In this document: in pieces, positions 25,364-34,382 of the stretch | Layout of the letters: every line of letters begins with the position of its first letter | Position numbering within the stretch: position 1 is the stretch's first letter | DNA from: Flammeovirgaceae bacterium UBA6059 | GTDB lineage: Bacteria; Bacteroidota; Bacteroidia; Cytophagales; Cyclobacteriaceae | Assembly: GCA_002435755.1 (NCBI GenBank) | Contig: DIYH01000049.1 | Location: 1 to 64,000 of the forward strand | Length of the DNA stretch: 64,000 bases | Direction: 5' to 3' | Position numbers and translations under genes: made by a program | Notes under the pieces: generated by a model | What the model was told of the DNA's origin: nothing | What the model saw: only the letters and a program-made list of their open reading frames with translations | Database searches by the model: none

Positions 25364-28300
25364 TTAAAAAGTGACTGAAAGATTCACACCATACCGTCTA
25401 GTGGAGGGTATACCCATATAATCAAATCCCTGGAATGCCCCGGAGGTATCACCAGCTCCTAGTCCGCTGGTCTCAGGATCAAAGTTGATCGCATCAGGGA
25501 AGTATGGCGCTTTGTACCACAGGTTCCTACCGGAAAGCGATACTCTGGCACTTCCAAATGGTGTCTTGTCAAGCAATGTTTCTGGTAGGTTATAAGCAAG
25601 CGACACCTCTCTGATCCGTATGGTCGTACGGTCGTATACAGAGACCCAGTCAGCACCACCAGCAGCCCAACCACTGAAGAATACCCATGTATTAGGGTCA
25701 ACCAAGACGCTATTGCGAATCTTCTGACCGTTTTCATCAAGCAATGCATTACCCGCGCCATCTCCAAGGAAGCCATCTCCTAGTCGAGGGACTCTGTCGG
25801 TGTTCAACGGATCATCAAGGATACCACGGCTCAGCGTCTGATCAGCAGTTAGCGAATACATGTCTCCGCCATGCGTATAATCTACCAGAACTGAGAAAGA
25901 CAACCCTTTGTACGACAGACTATTAGTGATACCCAACGTATAGTCTGGGTTAGGATCTCCAATAACCTGAACAGTGTTGTCTATGAATATCTCTCCGTTA
26001 GCCGGATTGACGAGTGGCAAACCGGTTTCTACATCTCTCTGCCAGTCAGTACCTAGTATTTGACCATAGGGTAGGCCCGGTCGGTGGACTATACCTTGAG
26101 TACTGAAACCACCTACGAGTATTTGTTCAGCGTCCCCAATATCCACCACCTCATTGCGGTTACGCGTAAAGGCTGTGTAGATATTCCACTTAAAGCCATT
26201 GGCCAAATCAACTGGTGTCAGGTCAAGACCAATTTCCCAACCGCGATTATCGACTTGCCCCACATTGGTGATCGATCTTCTATAGCCAATAGATGCTGGT
26301 ACATCTACTTCAATGATCTGATCAGTCGTTATTCGATTGTAATAAGTGACATCCAATCCAACAAGATTGTTGAACAGGCTCACCTCAACTCCTATTTCAT
26401 ACTCAGTAGTAAACTCTGGTGATAACGAAGGGCTACCGAGAATCTCTGCCTGATTGGCAATGTTGTACGTTCGTCCGTTGGCACTGCTGAAGGGAAACTG
26501 CCAATTGGTATAGGGACTATTGATCTGGAAAGGAGTAGTCGTCTGATAAGGACCAGCTTCATTACCTACCCTTGTTACCCCAGCTCGTACTTTTGCGAAA
26601 TTAACTACGGCAGGCAGTTCAAGTGCCTCCGAGAGTACGAAACTTGTACTTACACCAGGGTAGAAATAACTTCTGTTCTCAGTGGGCAATGTAGAAGACC
26701 AGTCATTGCGTCCTACAATGTTGATAAAGGCCCAGTCGCGGTAAGACAATGAGATGTCTGCAAAAGCACCATGAAAACGCTGTTGTTGGAACTCATCGCG
26801 CTGCATCAATTGACTGTTGGTATTAGTAATTCTGTCGATACCTCTGGCTATAATACCGTTACCCAATATGGTAGTTTGCTCGAGAGTCCTCTGATTAGCA
26901 TTGTGTCCAATCATAGCTCTCAGGTTGAGATTAGCGGAAAGATCACGATCTATGGTAATAAGCAGGTTGCCATCGAGCTCCTCACGGAAAATGTCATCTA
27001 TTGTATACTGACCAGCCGGGATGTTTTCGCCACCTGCGGGTACTACGCTTGAACGACGATCTGTATAAGCATTGAAACCAAACTTATATGTAACTGTCAA
27101 CCAGTCCAGGATTTCATACCCTACTGTGGCATTACCAAAGTAGCGGTTAACAGATGAGTTGATCGGCGCAAATTCCGCCACCCAATAGGGGTTGTCAAAA
27201 CCATTACGGTAGTAAATAGACCCTCCTGTTCTTCTGTTGACATATGGATTGTTGGTTAAGTCATATGTCGGGGACATGAGGTAGAGCATACCTACCAAGG
27301 ATGTTCCTGCAGCACCACCTGACTGGATCTCTGCTCCCTGAGCTGCAGATCGCTGGTCAGTATCAACATATGTAATACTGCCATTAAGAAATACACCATT
27401 GCTCAGTTGGGCACGCCCTCCAAAGTTCATGCTTGTACGTGTGATCTCAGAGAATGGAATAATTCCTTCATTGTTCATTCGGGATACGCCCGCTGTAAGA
27501 CTTGTATTCTCTCCTCCAGAGTTGATCTGTACGGAGTGCTCGGTCACCTGACCATTTTGCCAGAAGTTGTTGAAGTTATCTGCATCAGGGCTCACCCTGT
27601 CGACCAAATCCAATATTTCAGGATATTGATCACCGGCATAGTTGGGACTTGACTCGTTTGAACCATACTTACTAAACAAGGGGTGTAAAATGCCAGCAGA
27701 CCCTTCCAGGTAAAAGAGGTTATCTCCACAAAACCCACAGTCAATCTCAGCATTAACATCGCTGTACTTGGGCCCCCAGGTACCAAAAAAACCGTTATTG
27801 AAAACATAGAGATTAGAGCCGAAATTCGCGCCCTGCGCCCATTCGGTCTGCTTGTCGATCTTTCCTGCCAGGCGCTCCTGACTGTAAGAAGTGCTGTAAG
27901 TCACCTCCAGCCCTTTCTTCTGCCCTCGAGCAGCAGCTTTTGTAGTAATTACAATTACTCCGTTAGCTGCTCTTGAACCATAGAGTGCTGCAGCCGAAGC
28001 TCCCTTCAAGACTGTCATTGATTCTATGTTATTGGGGTCAATGTCGAAAGCCCTGTTCGAGTTGGGGTTACCCTGTTGAAAGTCATCAGTAGTTCGTGTG
28101 ACCGAATTATCAAAGGGTACACCGTCCACTACAAATAGTGGTTGATTGTTACCTGTCATAGAGGAGCTACCGCGAATGGTGATATTGGTCGCCTGACCTA
28201 CTCCGCCTCCAGCTCCAACGATGTTTACACCTGGTACTTTACCAGTAAGGGCACGAATTGGGTCAGGTTCGGAGCGCTGCTTCAACGCCTCTCCCCCAAT

Positions 28301-28675
28301 ATTCGACACTGCGTAACCCAACGCTTTCTTCTCGCGCTCGATACCAATGGCCGTCACGACCACCTCACTGAGCTGCTGTAGATCGGAACTCAACTCTACA
28401 TCTACGACCGATCTTGCTCCTATCAGGACTTCCTGCGTTTGAAGCCCTATAAATGAAAAAACAAGCGTTTGTGCTTCTGCATCCACTTGCAGCTTGTAGT
28501 TGCCATCAATGTCAGTTGTCGTGCCTGTGGTTGTATTTTTAACAATCACATTCACTCCAGGCAACCCTTGTCCGTCATCTCCGATCACCGTACCTGTGAT
28601 CGTTCTTTCTTGTGCCCAGGTCAGCTGTGTCGTACAAACACATAGGACCAGGAACATTAGTAAACGTTCTCTCAT
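25364..28675 (-). CDS. SusC/RagA family TonB-linked outer-membrane transporter
   Basis: About 1,103 residues from the ATG at 28675, where the signal peptide begins (RERLLMFLVLCVCTTQLTWAQ); an upstream in-frame start at 28747 is not used. In order: a CarboxypepD_reg-like domain (ITGTVIGDDGQGLPGVNVIV), a TonB box/plug region with SEVVVTAIGIEREKKALGYA and the SusC signature ALYGSRAANGVIVITTK, then a large beta-barrel ending in a terminal aromatic strand (RRYGVNLSVTF). It imports large nutrients, driven by TonB. First gene of the SusC-SusD-lipoprotein operon; its leader contains a terminator-like hairpin. Confidence 0.95.
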   Translation of the reverse strand: MRERLLMFLVLCVCTTQLTWAQERTITGTVIGDDGQGLPGVNVIVKNTTTGTTTDIDGNYKLQVDAEAQTLVFSFIGLQTQEVLIGARSVVDVELSSDLQQLSEVVVTAIGIEREKKALGYAVSNIGGEALKQRSEPDPIRALTGKVPGVNIVGAGGGVGQATNITIRGSSSMTGNNQPLFVVDGVPFDNSVTRTTDDFQQGNPNSNRAFDIDPNNIESMTVLKGASAAALYGSRAANGVIVITTKAAARGQKKGLEVTYSTSYSQERLAGKIDKQTEWAQGANFGSNLYVFNNGFFGTWGPKYSDVNAEIDCGFCGDNLFYLEGSAGILHPLFSKYGSNESSPNYAGDQYPEILDLVDRVSPDADNFNNFWQNGQVTEHSVQINSGGENTSLTAGVSRMNNEGIIPFSEITRTSMNFGGRAQLSNGVFLNGSITYVDTDQRSAAQGAEIQSGGAAGTSLVGMLYLMSPTYDLTNNPYVNRRTGGSIYYRNGFDNPYWVAEFAPINSSVNRYFGNATVGYEILDWLTVTYKFGFNAYTDRRSSVVPAGGENIPAGQYTIDDIFREELDGNLLITIDRDLSANLNLRAMIGHNANQRTLEQTTILGNGIIARGIDRITNTNSQLMQRDEFQQQRFHGAFADISLSYRDWAFINIVGRNDWSSTLPTENRSYFYPGVSTSFVLSEALELPAVVNFAKVRAGVTRVGNEAGPYQTTTPFQINSPYTNWQFPFSSANGRTYNIANQAEILGSPSLSPEFTTEYEIGVEVSLFNNLVGLDVTYYNRITTDQIIEVDVPASIGYRRSITNVGQVDNRGWEIGLDLTPVDLANGFKWNIYTAFTRNRNEVVDIGDAEQILVGGFSTQGIVHRPGLPYGQILGTDWQRDVETGLPLVNPANGEIFIDNTVQVIGDPNPDYTLGITNSLSYKGLSFSVLVDYTHGGDMYSLTADQTLSRGILDDPLNTDRVPRLGDGFLGDGAGNALLDENGQKIRNSVLVDPNTWVFFSGWAAGGADWVSVYDRTTIRIREVSLAYNLPETLLDKTPFGSARVSLSGRNLWYKAPYFPDAINFDPETSGLGAGDTSGAFQGFDYMGIPSTRRYGVNLSVTF

Positions 28676-28702
28676 AAAAATTGCTTTAGAAATGTTATAA
28701 GA

Positions 28703-28741
28703 ATTAAAAACCTCACTCTGAGGCCTTTCCAAAGTTGGAAA
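28703..28741 (-). promoter_or_regulatory. Terminator-like hairpin and dyad in the SusC leader (possible attenuator)
   Basis: On the minus strand, CCTCA-GAG-TGAGG (28711-28723) is followed at once by TTTTT. With flanking A-U and G-U pairs the stem reaches about 10 bp. Just upstream is a second dyad TTTCCAA-CT-TTGGAAA (28726-28741). The T-run ends about 30 nt before the SusC ATG. This has the form of a leader terminator, but the stem is short and read-through control is inference. Confidence 0.4.
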
Positions 28742-28938
28742 AAACACTTACTGCTGCTTAGACGCAATTTTCATGAATTATTTGACGCAGATTGGGTTAT
28801 CAAATAGCTATCAGCAGTAACAGTATTTATTTTTATCTTATGTTATGCTTAAATCCACAATCACTCTCTGTTAGCCGAGCAGCGGTGATAAAACCATATC
28901 CGACAGCTTCAGTTAGGTCAACACACTCCCCAGATTAA

Positions 28939-29585
28939 ATGCAGATAGACCACATTTTCATATTCTCCGATGGACATGGCCAAGAAGCTGACGACTTGAT
29001 CAACTTTGCCTAGCCGAAGGAAGTAGCCGTGCTCACCCAGGTCAGGGTACCATCAACAGGAAATTCTATTTTGAGAATTGCTTCCTGGAGTTGCTTTGGG
29101 TACATGATCGTAGAGAGTTGGAGTCGGGTCCGGCAAAGGCTATCGGACTTTCAGAGAGATCGCAATTCGCCATGAACGGAAGTTCAAGGTTCGGACTTTG
29201 TCTGGTCAACACTTCTAAAACGGATGCAATATTCGAGAATGCTTCTCCTTATCAGCCAGACTATTTTCCGTCGGGTACGACCATGGACGTGCTTTCACAG
29301 CCAAATGCACCTACACTTCCCTGGACTTTCAGGCTACCTATTCGGGGACCGAAAAAAGCCTCAGTAGAACCAATGAATCATAAAGCTGGTCTAAAGCAAT
29401 TGACACGGACTAAGTTTGGAATCTCATCCTCAGCAATGGCTAATGGTTTTATCAAATCATTTCAAAATTCCGAGCAAATCACTTTCAGGGTATCTGAAGT
29501 CCCAAGCCTAACCTTGGAGTTCGATAACTGTCATCAGGGCGATTCATTTGACTGTCCACAGCTTTCACTGCAGCTGAAGTATTGA
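28939..29585 (+). pseudogene. VOC/glyoxalase-like protein broken by a single-base frameshift
   Basis: From the ATG at 28939 the frame reads MQIDHIFIFSDGHGQEADDL-INFA and then meets TAG at 29011. If one G is restored near 29008, the sequence continues as LAEGSSRAHPGQGTINRKFY, FENCFLELLWVHDRRELES, NGSSRFGLCLVNTSKTD, LPWTFRLP and LTLEFDNCHQGD to the stop at 29585. This is the complete course of a conserved single-domain glyoxalase-like protein of about 215 residues. Everything after the shift is intact, so the break is very recent, or it is a sequencing error. Product unknown; nearby genes are not linked. Confidence 0.75.
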
Positions 29586-29698
29586 ACTCTATTTAGTCAT
29601 TCACGGAAGTGAAAGAAAAAGGTACTAAAAAAATCTCCATCTTGATGTGACAAAATCCGTTATTAGGCTACTAACCTCAATAGTAGCACTTACAAAGG

Positions 29699-30196
29699 AT
29701 GAATTCTTCAAAGAAGCGTTTCCTGGAAGTATTGGATAAACATCACGGGATCATCAAAAGCCTGTGCAAAGTCTACTATACACAGGTGGACGATCAGCGG
29801 GATGCCGAGCAGGACATCATTCTCCAGCTATGGAAATCGTTCGATACGTTTAGAGGAGATGCCCAGGTCAGCACATGGATTTATAAAGTAGGTCTCAATA
29901 CGCTGCTCTCTAAAAACAAAAAAGAGCAAAAGCGACCAAAGCAGGAAAGTATTACACCAACCCATGAGAGCATAAGCACTTCATTTCATGATGATGATTT
30001 AGCCCTTCTAAAGCAATTAATCCAGTCTTTGAAAAAGGTAGATAAGGCGTTAGTCATACTATACCTCGAAGGATACAGTACCAAAGAGATAGCTGAGATG
30101 ATGCAACTCACTCAGAGTAATGTCACTACTCGAATGAGTCGGATCAAAAAAGAATGGAAGTCAAAGGTCAAAACTTATAGCTATGAACTTAGATGA
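29699..30196 (+). CDS. ECF-type RNA polymerase sigma factor
   Basis: A 165-residue sigma-70 factor of the ECF group: region 2 (about 15-80: LCKVYYTQVDDQRDAEQDIILQLWKSF, then STWIYKVGLNTLL) and region 4 (about 105-155: KKVDKALVILYLEGYSTKEIAEMMQLTQSNVTTRMSRI). It overlaps the start of a 63-residue membrane protein by 14 bp, and Lgt follows 2 bp later, so the three form an operon. No FecR-type anti-sigma factor is present. The small membrane protein could play that role. Confidence 0.92.
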   Translation: MNSSKKRFLEVLDKHHGIIKSLCKVYYTQVDDQRDAEQDIILQLWKSFDTFRGDAQVSTWIYKVGLNTLLSKNKKEQKRPKQESITPTHESISTSFHDDDLALLKQLIQSLKKVDKALVILYLEGYSTKEIAEMMQLTQSNVTTRMSRIKKEWKSKVKTYSYELR

Positions 30197-30374
30197 CTTG
30201 AAGCCAACCTGGCAACATTATAAACTTCAAAACTCACTTGAGCCTTTTGAAACCGCCAAGGTTTTGGAGGCCTTAGCTGCTGAAGAGCCACTTGCGCTAA
30301 CCCATCGCATAGCGAGACTGGCCATGAACCTGGCTATGTTTCTGATCCTCTTCATCTGCTGTAACGGCGGCTAG
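30183..30374 (+). CDS. Small single-pass membrane protein, candidate regulator of the sigma factor
   Basis: A 63-residue protein with a soluble N-terminus (MNLDDLKPTWQHYKLQNSLE) and one C-terminal transmembrane helix (RLAMNLAMFLILFICC). The MxLDDLKxxWxxYK opening is typical of proteins encoded directly after ECF sigma factors in Bacteroidota. The 14-bp overlap with the sigma gene and the 2-bp gap to Lgt support translational coupling. It may be a shortened anti-sigma-like anchor; this is inference. Confidence 0.65.
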   Translation: MNLDDLKPTWQHYKLQNSLEPFETAKVLEALAAEEPLALTHRIARLAMNLAMFLILFICCNGG

Positions 30375-30376
30375 CC

Positions 30377-31207
30377 ATGCCTACAAGTCTTTCCTATGTC
30401 ATCTGGGATGTCAGCCCTTTCCTTTTTCCAGGTGTCGAATTTCTAAGGTGGTATGGACTCATGTGGGCTACCGGGATGATAGCCGGCTACAAATTGCTCT
30501 GTCATCTATGTCAAAAGGAGGCTCTAACTGTTGAGCAAATCGATAGACTAGTACAATACCTTATTATCGGCATAATCCTTGGCGCCCGCTTAGGTCATAT
30601 CTTGTTCTATGACCCAATACACTATTGGAACAACCCGGTTGAGTTACTTCCCTTCAGGTTGGAGCCCCATTTTCATTTCGTTGGTTTAGCAGGTTTGGCT
30701 AGTCACGGCGGTGTAGCCGGAGCGCTCATTGCCCTGTATTTGTACATCCGTAAATATGATCAGCCTATGCTTTGGCTGCTTGATCGACTGACGATTGCAG
30801 CCGCTTTATTGGGGTGCTTCATAAGACTGGGCAACCTTTTGAACTCAGAAATCATCGGGGTTCCGACATCTGTGCCCTGGGCCTTTATCTTCACAAGAGT
30901 TGATCCTCTACCAAGGCATCCAGCACAACTCTATGAAGCTATCTTTTATCTTATTATTTGCCTTGTACTTTATTCGATCTGGAAGAACACCAATTGGAAA
31001 AACTACCATGGCCTTATTTTCGGATTTGGCCTTTCCTTGATATTCTTCCAGCGGTTTATGGTCGAGTTTCTCAAGGAAAATCAAGTGGCCTTTGAAGAGG
31101 GGTTGGCGATCAATATGGGACAAATGCTGAGCATACCAATGATACTGCTTGGCGTGAGTATTATCATTTGGAGTATGAGAATTCCAAAATCAAGAGTGAA
31201 AGTGTAG
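30377..31207 (+). CDS. lgt: Prolipoprotein diacylglyceryl transferase
   Basis: A 276-residue polytopic inner-membrane enzyme that moves diacylglycerol from phosphatidylglycerol to the lipobox Cys of prolipoproteins. All landmark residues of the family are present: RWYGLMWATG, GARLGHILFYDP, the SHGG motif, the signature RLGNLLNSEIIG, RHPAQLYEA, and the essential Arg/Glu pair in QRFMVEFLKENQ. The placement after an ECF sigma factor is unusual, because Lgt is normally a housekeeping gene. It could be a second, conditionally expressed copy; only the whole genome would tell. Confidence 0.95.
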   Translation: MPTSLSYVIWDVSPFLFPGVEFLRWYGLMWATGMIAGYKLLCHLCQKEALTVEQIDRLVQYLIIGIILGARLGHILFYDPIHYWNNPVELLPFRLEPHFHFVGLAGLASHGGVAGALIALYLYIRKYDQPMLWLLDRLTIAAALLGCFIRLGNLLNSEIIGVPTSVPWAFIFTRVDPLPRHPAQLYEAIFYLIICLVLYSIWKNTNWKNYHGLIFGFGLSLIFFQRFMVEFLKENQVAFEEGLAINMGQMLSIPMILLGVSIIIWSMRIPKSRVKV

Positions 31208-31276
31208 AAAGCACTTATGTAGGGGTATTCCTGAATCGTATGTGTTAATATTAAGGCTCATGCTATCAACAAACGA

Positions 31277-31732
31277 ATGCCTATGATCCACTCCATGCTC
31301 TCCATTTGCACTCTATTTTTTTTGATGCTTCTATCAAATGGCTTTGACGCTATGGGGCGACAGGGCAATCCCATAACTATAGAGGAAGCTATTGGAAATT
31401 ACATCATAGGATGGCGTGACGGAGATCCTGAACTACTCAAAAAAGCATTTGACATGGAAGCTGGAGTAATCCTGTGGGTCGATAAGGAAAAAAAACAGGA
31501 GCAACTTAAATCTATGAAGCTATCCGAACTAGTCAGCAACATAAGGCCTCACGAGGGCTATGGTATTGATTATGAGATCCAGACGCTGGAGGTAATAGAT
31601 GATCAACTGGCGATGGCATTTGTCAAAATCCCAAGAGAAGACAATCACTATATCGATTGCTTAGAACTTCAGAAAATCAATGATGATTGGAAAATAGTAT
31701 TGAAGTCTTTCGTCTATTTCAGGAAACAATAA
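31277..31732 (+). CDS. Secreted NTF2-like (putative lumazine-binding) protein
   Basis: A 151-residue protein with a signal peptide (MLSICTLFFLMLLSNGFDAMG) and a single NTF2/SnoaL-type cone (ITIEEAIGNYIIGWRDGDPELLKKAFDM, closing DCLELQKINDDWKIVLKSFVYF). The pattern is that of Lumazine_bd_2 proteins, which serve as small-ligand binders or accessory domains. Periplasmic. It follows lgt by 69 bp on the same strand and may be a separate transcript. Confidence 0.7.
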   Translation: MPMIHSMLSICTLFFLMLLSNGFDAMGRQGNPITIEEAIGNYIIGWRDGDPELLKKAFDMEAGVILWVDKEKKQEQLKSMKLSELVSNIRPHEGYGIDYEIQTLEVIDDQLAMAFVKIPREDNHYIDCLELQKINDDWKIVLKSFVYFRKQ

Positions 31733-31965
31733 GAGTAATCAATCAACTTGACTTGAGCACTTCTCGAAAAATGAAGATCAGGACTGGAAGAATGATTCAT
31801 TAATGTATCGATAATTACTGACCCTTGACATCTTAGATATTAGAATGATCATATAGTGTCTTTAGTCTTCAAAGAATGTCACCGGCCAGATAGAAAAGTA
31901 ATCTTCTGGCTTCATTCCTCGTATTGGCAACTATCGTGAATTTCAAACTAAATCAACCGGATTAA

Positions 31966-32355
31966 ATGAAGACACTTACCAGAATGATGACCAACATTCT
32001 CTCTGACCAACTGGAGGAGAGCAAAGTATTCTACACCAGGCTATTTGACTTTGAGGTAGACTTTGAAAGTGATTGGTTCATTCACTTGATCTCCAAGGAC
32101 AAGCAACTTGAGCTCGGCATCATACAAGCAGGCCATGCCATCGTACCCGAATCAACTCAACCCAACAATGGAGGTTATTATATCACCTTTGTCGTGGATA
32201 ACGCTGATGAAGTATTTGAGATCGCCAAGGCCAAAGGGCTCAAAATCCTAAGTGAACCAGAAAACACCTTCTACGGCCAGCGAAGGCTATTGCTTGAAGA
32301 CCCTAACGGAACAATGGTGGACGTCTCTTCACCTATCCCACATTTCGAGTTCTGA
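31966..32355 (+). CDS. VOC family (glyoxalase/bleomycin-resistance fold) protein
   Basis: A 129-residue cytosolic protein with paired beta-alpha-beta-beta-beta modules (LEESKVFYTRLFDFEVDFES, then EVFEIAKAKGLKILSEPENT, ending LLLEDPNGTMVDVSSP). VOC proteins bind a metal and small electrophiles or antibiotics; the acidic and His ligand pattern cannot be fixed here. A short diverged copy of its C-terminus (VSSPI..FEF) occurs at 34012-34056. Confidence 0.85.
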   Translation: MKTLTRMMTNILSDQLEESKVFYTRLFDFEVDFESDWFIHLISKDKQLELGIIQAGHAIVPESTQPNNGGYYITFVVDNADEVFEIAKAKGLKILSEPENTFYGQRRLLLEDPNGTMVDVSSPIPHFEF

Positions 32356-32501
32356 TGTCAATTTTAAAGTAGAGCTTGCTCCAAGAAGTCGTTTAAGATA
32401 AAAAAGAAAACTGTTACGATGATTAATACAAGATAGAGAACGTTGTTATCTAATTCTGAAATACGAGTTCTTCTTGTCTACAAGGAGTTCTCTCAAACGG
32501 A

Positions 32502-32563
32502 AGACTCTTGTATAATATTCAATAACGATCCTGCTGATCGGCTAACAGTTCAAACAAGAGTCT
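32502..32563 (-). terminator. 10-bp inverted repeat overlapping the serine hydrolase stop, candidate terminator
   Basis: AGACTCTTGT (32502-32511) and ACAAGAGTCT (32554-32563) are perfect complements. An inner CGATC/GATCG hairpin lies between them. The right arm overlaps the stop codon of the minus-strand gene 32562-33839. The T-tail is weak, so Rho-independent termination is uncertain. Confidence 0.4.
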
Positions 32564-33839
32564 ATTCAGGAAACAGTTGTTTCGTGAAGTCCAATATCAT
32601 CTTACTTTGACCCTCAAGTCCTGACCATTCCAGTTGCTGGCCCAATTCCTTTAATAAACGCTTATCTGTAGAAAAAGGTAGATCAGTCAAAGAGAGTGAT
32701 TGTATAGTTTGTTCAAGGTTGTGCTCATAAACTGACTTAGTAAATAAGAGAGAAAGTGGCAACTTGTTATTTCGAGAGGCTTCACCTTCTAGTATACTCG
32801 CAATGTCCTGGGTAAGCTTCATTTTAGCATTGTAACCTGTTCCAGTATTGCTTAAGATGATAATGGTATATCCCTCATCCACAAAACGGGTAAGCATCGA
32901 GCTATACCCCTTAATCTGACCATTATAGCTTACTGTATGTAATGTCTTGCTAGCAGAGATTTGAAGTGAATCCACAGTCCATCCATTTTGAAATAAGGGG
33001 TCAAAAAGCTTTGCTTTGTGGGCCTGATTAAGATAATTCTCGTCGTAAAGTGCCTGATCTAGTTTTAACAAATCGCCGACCGTTGAATATGCATTTCCCG
33101 CCGCAGTGAAAAGGTCCATATTGATATAATCCTGAACCCTGTAGCCACCACCTTTATCAAACCTATATCCTGTCGCTTTTTGGAGAACAACCGAATGGTT
33201 TGCTGCTATACCTGTATTCCTCATATTGAGGGGTTCTAGCAGATACTTATGAAGTGCTGATTCATAGTCCAACCCTGTTGCTTTTTCAATTATCAAACCG
33301 AGAAGATAATATCCTGAATTAGAGTATAGATAATCCGAACCTGATGGAAACTGTAATTCAAGCTTACCAAGCTCCTGAACAAACATCTTCTTATTGACTT
33401 CACGGTTCCACGCTCCTTCTGTCCATCCTGGCAACATGAAGTAATTGGGTATACCGGAAGTATTGGACAGAAGATTAAAAACTGTAATGCGACGTGCCTT
33501 ATCCTTAGGAAAATCCTTTATGTAATAATCTATGGTTTCATCTAACTCCAATTTCTCCTCTTGAACAAGTTTCATAGTCAGGGTTGCCGTGAAAGACTTG
33601 GAAATGGATCCTAGAACAAACCTGGTCTCTGGTAGATTGTCCTTATCCCATTCTATTGAAGCTTTACCAAAACCGCTTTGATAAATCGGATTACCATCCT
33701 TTGCAACCAACACAACACCAGTGAATGTTCTATGATTATAATGTAGTGAAACAATCTCATCAATCTGTTTATTCAAATGCTCTTGACCAAAGGATAAGAA
33801 AACAGACAAATGACTTAATAAAACAATAACTCCTCTCAT
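32562..33839 (-). CDS. Secreted serine hydrolase, beta-lactamase family
   Basis: A 425-residue protein with a short signal sequence (GVIVLLSHLSVFLSFG). Class C-type motifs: S-x-x-K in GSISKSFTA, Y-x-N in LYSNSGYYLLG, and a late HTVSYNG-IKGY segment at the K-T-G position. It is probably periplasmic with esterase, peptidase or transpeptidase-related activity. It is not clearly related in sequence to the other serine hydrolase at 11900-13090 beyond the family. It has its own promoter and is flanked by non-coding DNA. Confidence 0.85.
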   Translation of the reverse strand: MRGVIVLLSHLSVFLSFGQEHLNKQIDEIVSLHYNHRTFTGVVLVAKDGNPIYQSGFGKASIEWDKDNLPETRFVLGSISKSFTATLTMKLVQEEKLELDETIDYYIKDFPKDKARRITVFNLLSNTSGIPNYFMLPGWTEGAWNREVNKKMFVQELGKLELQFPSGSDYLYSNSGYYLLGLIIEKATGLDYESALHKYLLEPLNMRNTGIAANHSVVLQKATGYRFDKGGGYRVQDYINMDLFTAAGNAYSTVGDLLKLDQALYDENYLNQAHKAKLFDPLFQNGWTVDSLQISASKTLHTVSYNGQIKGYSSMLTRFVDEGYTIIILSNTGTGYNAKMKLTQDIASILEGEASRNNKLPLSLLFTKSVYEHNLEQTIQSLSLTDLPFSTDKRLLKELGQQLEWSGLEGQSKMILDFTKQLFPE

Positions 33840-33987
33840 GTCAGAAAAATCCTGATTGATTAACGCAAAGATGCTTTCCAGGTTCTACAAGCATGAATAC
33901 TTATCGGCAGCATTCTATGAAGTCGCTTCTGAAAGGTTCCTCTTTTTGAAGCATATTGGAGACGAGCTTTGAATGGTGAGGGCGATT

Positions 33988-34007
33988 AGTTCATGAGGAT
34001 ACGAACC
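33988..34007. repeat. Stem-loop repeat, copy 1 (degenerate)
   Basis: AGTTCATG-AGGA-TACGAACC, an imperfect version of the hairpin at 34363-34382. Over 26 aligned bases the two copies agree at about 20, and nearly all differences are transitions, which suggests an old duplicated repeat unit. Confidence 0.4.
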
Positions 34008-34011
34008 AATG

Positions 34012-34056
34012 CAGTGGGACGTCTCCTCACCCATTCTCAATTTTGAGTTTGGTTAA
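34012..34056 (+). pseudogene. C-terminal remnant of a VOC-family gene
   Basis: One frame reads WDVSSPILNFEF and stop. This parallels VDVSSPIPHFEF at the end of the intact VOC gene 31966-32355; the DNA matches at about 26 of 36 positions. No other part of the gene survives, so it is probably the tail of an old duplication. Confidence 0.5.
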
Positions 34057-34141
34057 CACTGACTATTACTCGGTCTACTCCTTAAGACATGAGCCAATAT
34101 TGAGACCTGATCAGCTGTTATACAAAGTACATTGAGAAGCA

Positions 34142-34211
34142 CAGAGTTACACAAAGCTGGACGTCAATGGCTTTGTGTAACTCTGGGACCTTTGTGCAAC
34201 TTTGTGATATA
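34142..34211. repeat. 16-bp perfect inverted repeat with a tandem CTTTGTG-type tail
   Basis: CAGAGTTACACAAAGC (34142-34157) and GCTTTGTGTAACTCTG (34170-34185) are exact complements with a 12-nt loop. They are followed by CCTTTGTGCAACTTTGTGAT. I remember similar TTTGTG-rich sequences as dispersed intergenic repeats of Bacteroidota genomes; copy number cannot be judged from one window. Confidence 0.6.
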
Positions 34212-34362
34212 GGTTCACTGCAAGTTCAGCCATGGCGGACATAGCAGTGAACGAAATTGCTGATCTTTAATCGACGCACCAACTGCATCTATGAATTTGG
34301 TGCTGGACGGATTTCCATTTGTAGCGCATATAGTGGAGGAGCTTTAAAAGTTCGAAAGTTTT

Positions 34363-34382
34363 GGTTCGTGAGGGCACAAACC
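34363..34382. repeat. Stem-loop repeat, copy 2
   Basis: GGTTCGTG-AGGG-CACAAACC, an 8-bp stem with one G-T pair and a 4-nt loop; related to the degenerate copy at 33988-34007, 375 bp away. Confidence 0.45.

Noticed and set aside
29091..29585. A complete 164-residue gene starting at 29091
   Set aside because: Its first part continues in the upstream frame after a one-base correction, so it is the larger piece of a frameshifted VOC gene.
34142..34211. CRISPR-like repeat array
   Set aside because: There is one inverted repeat and a few related heptamers, with no regular spacers and no cas genes.
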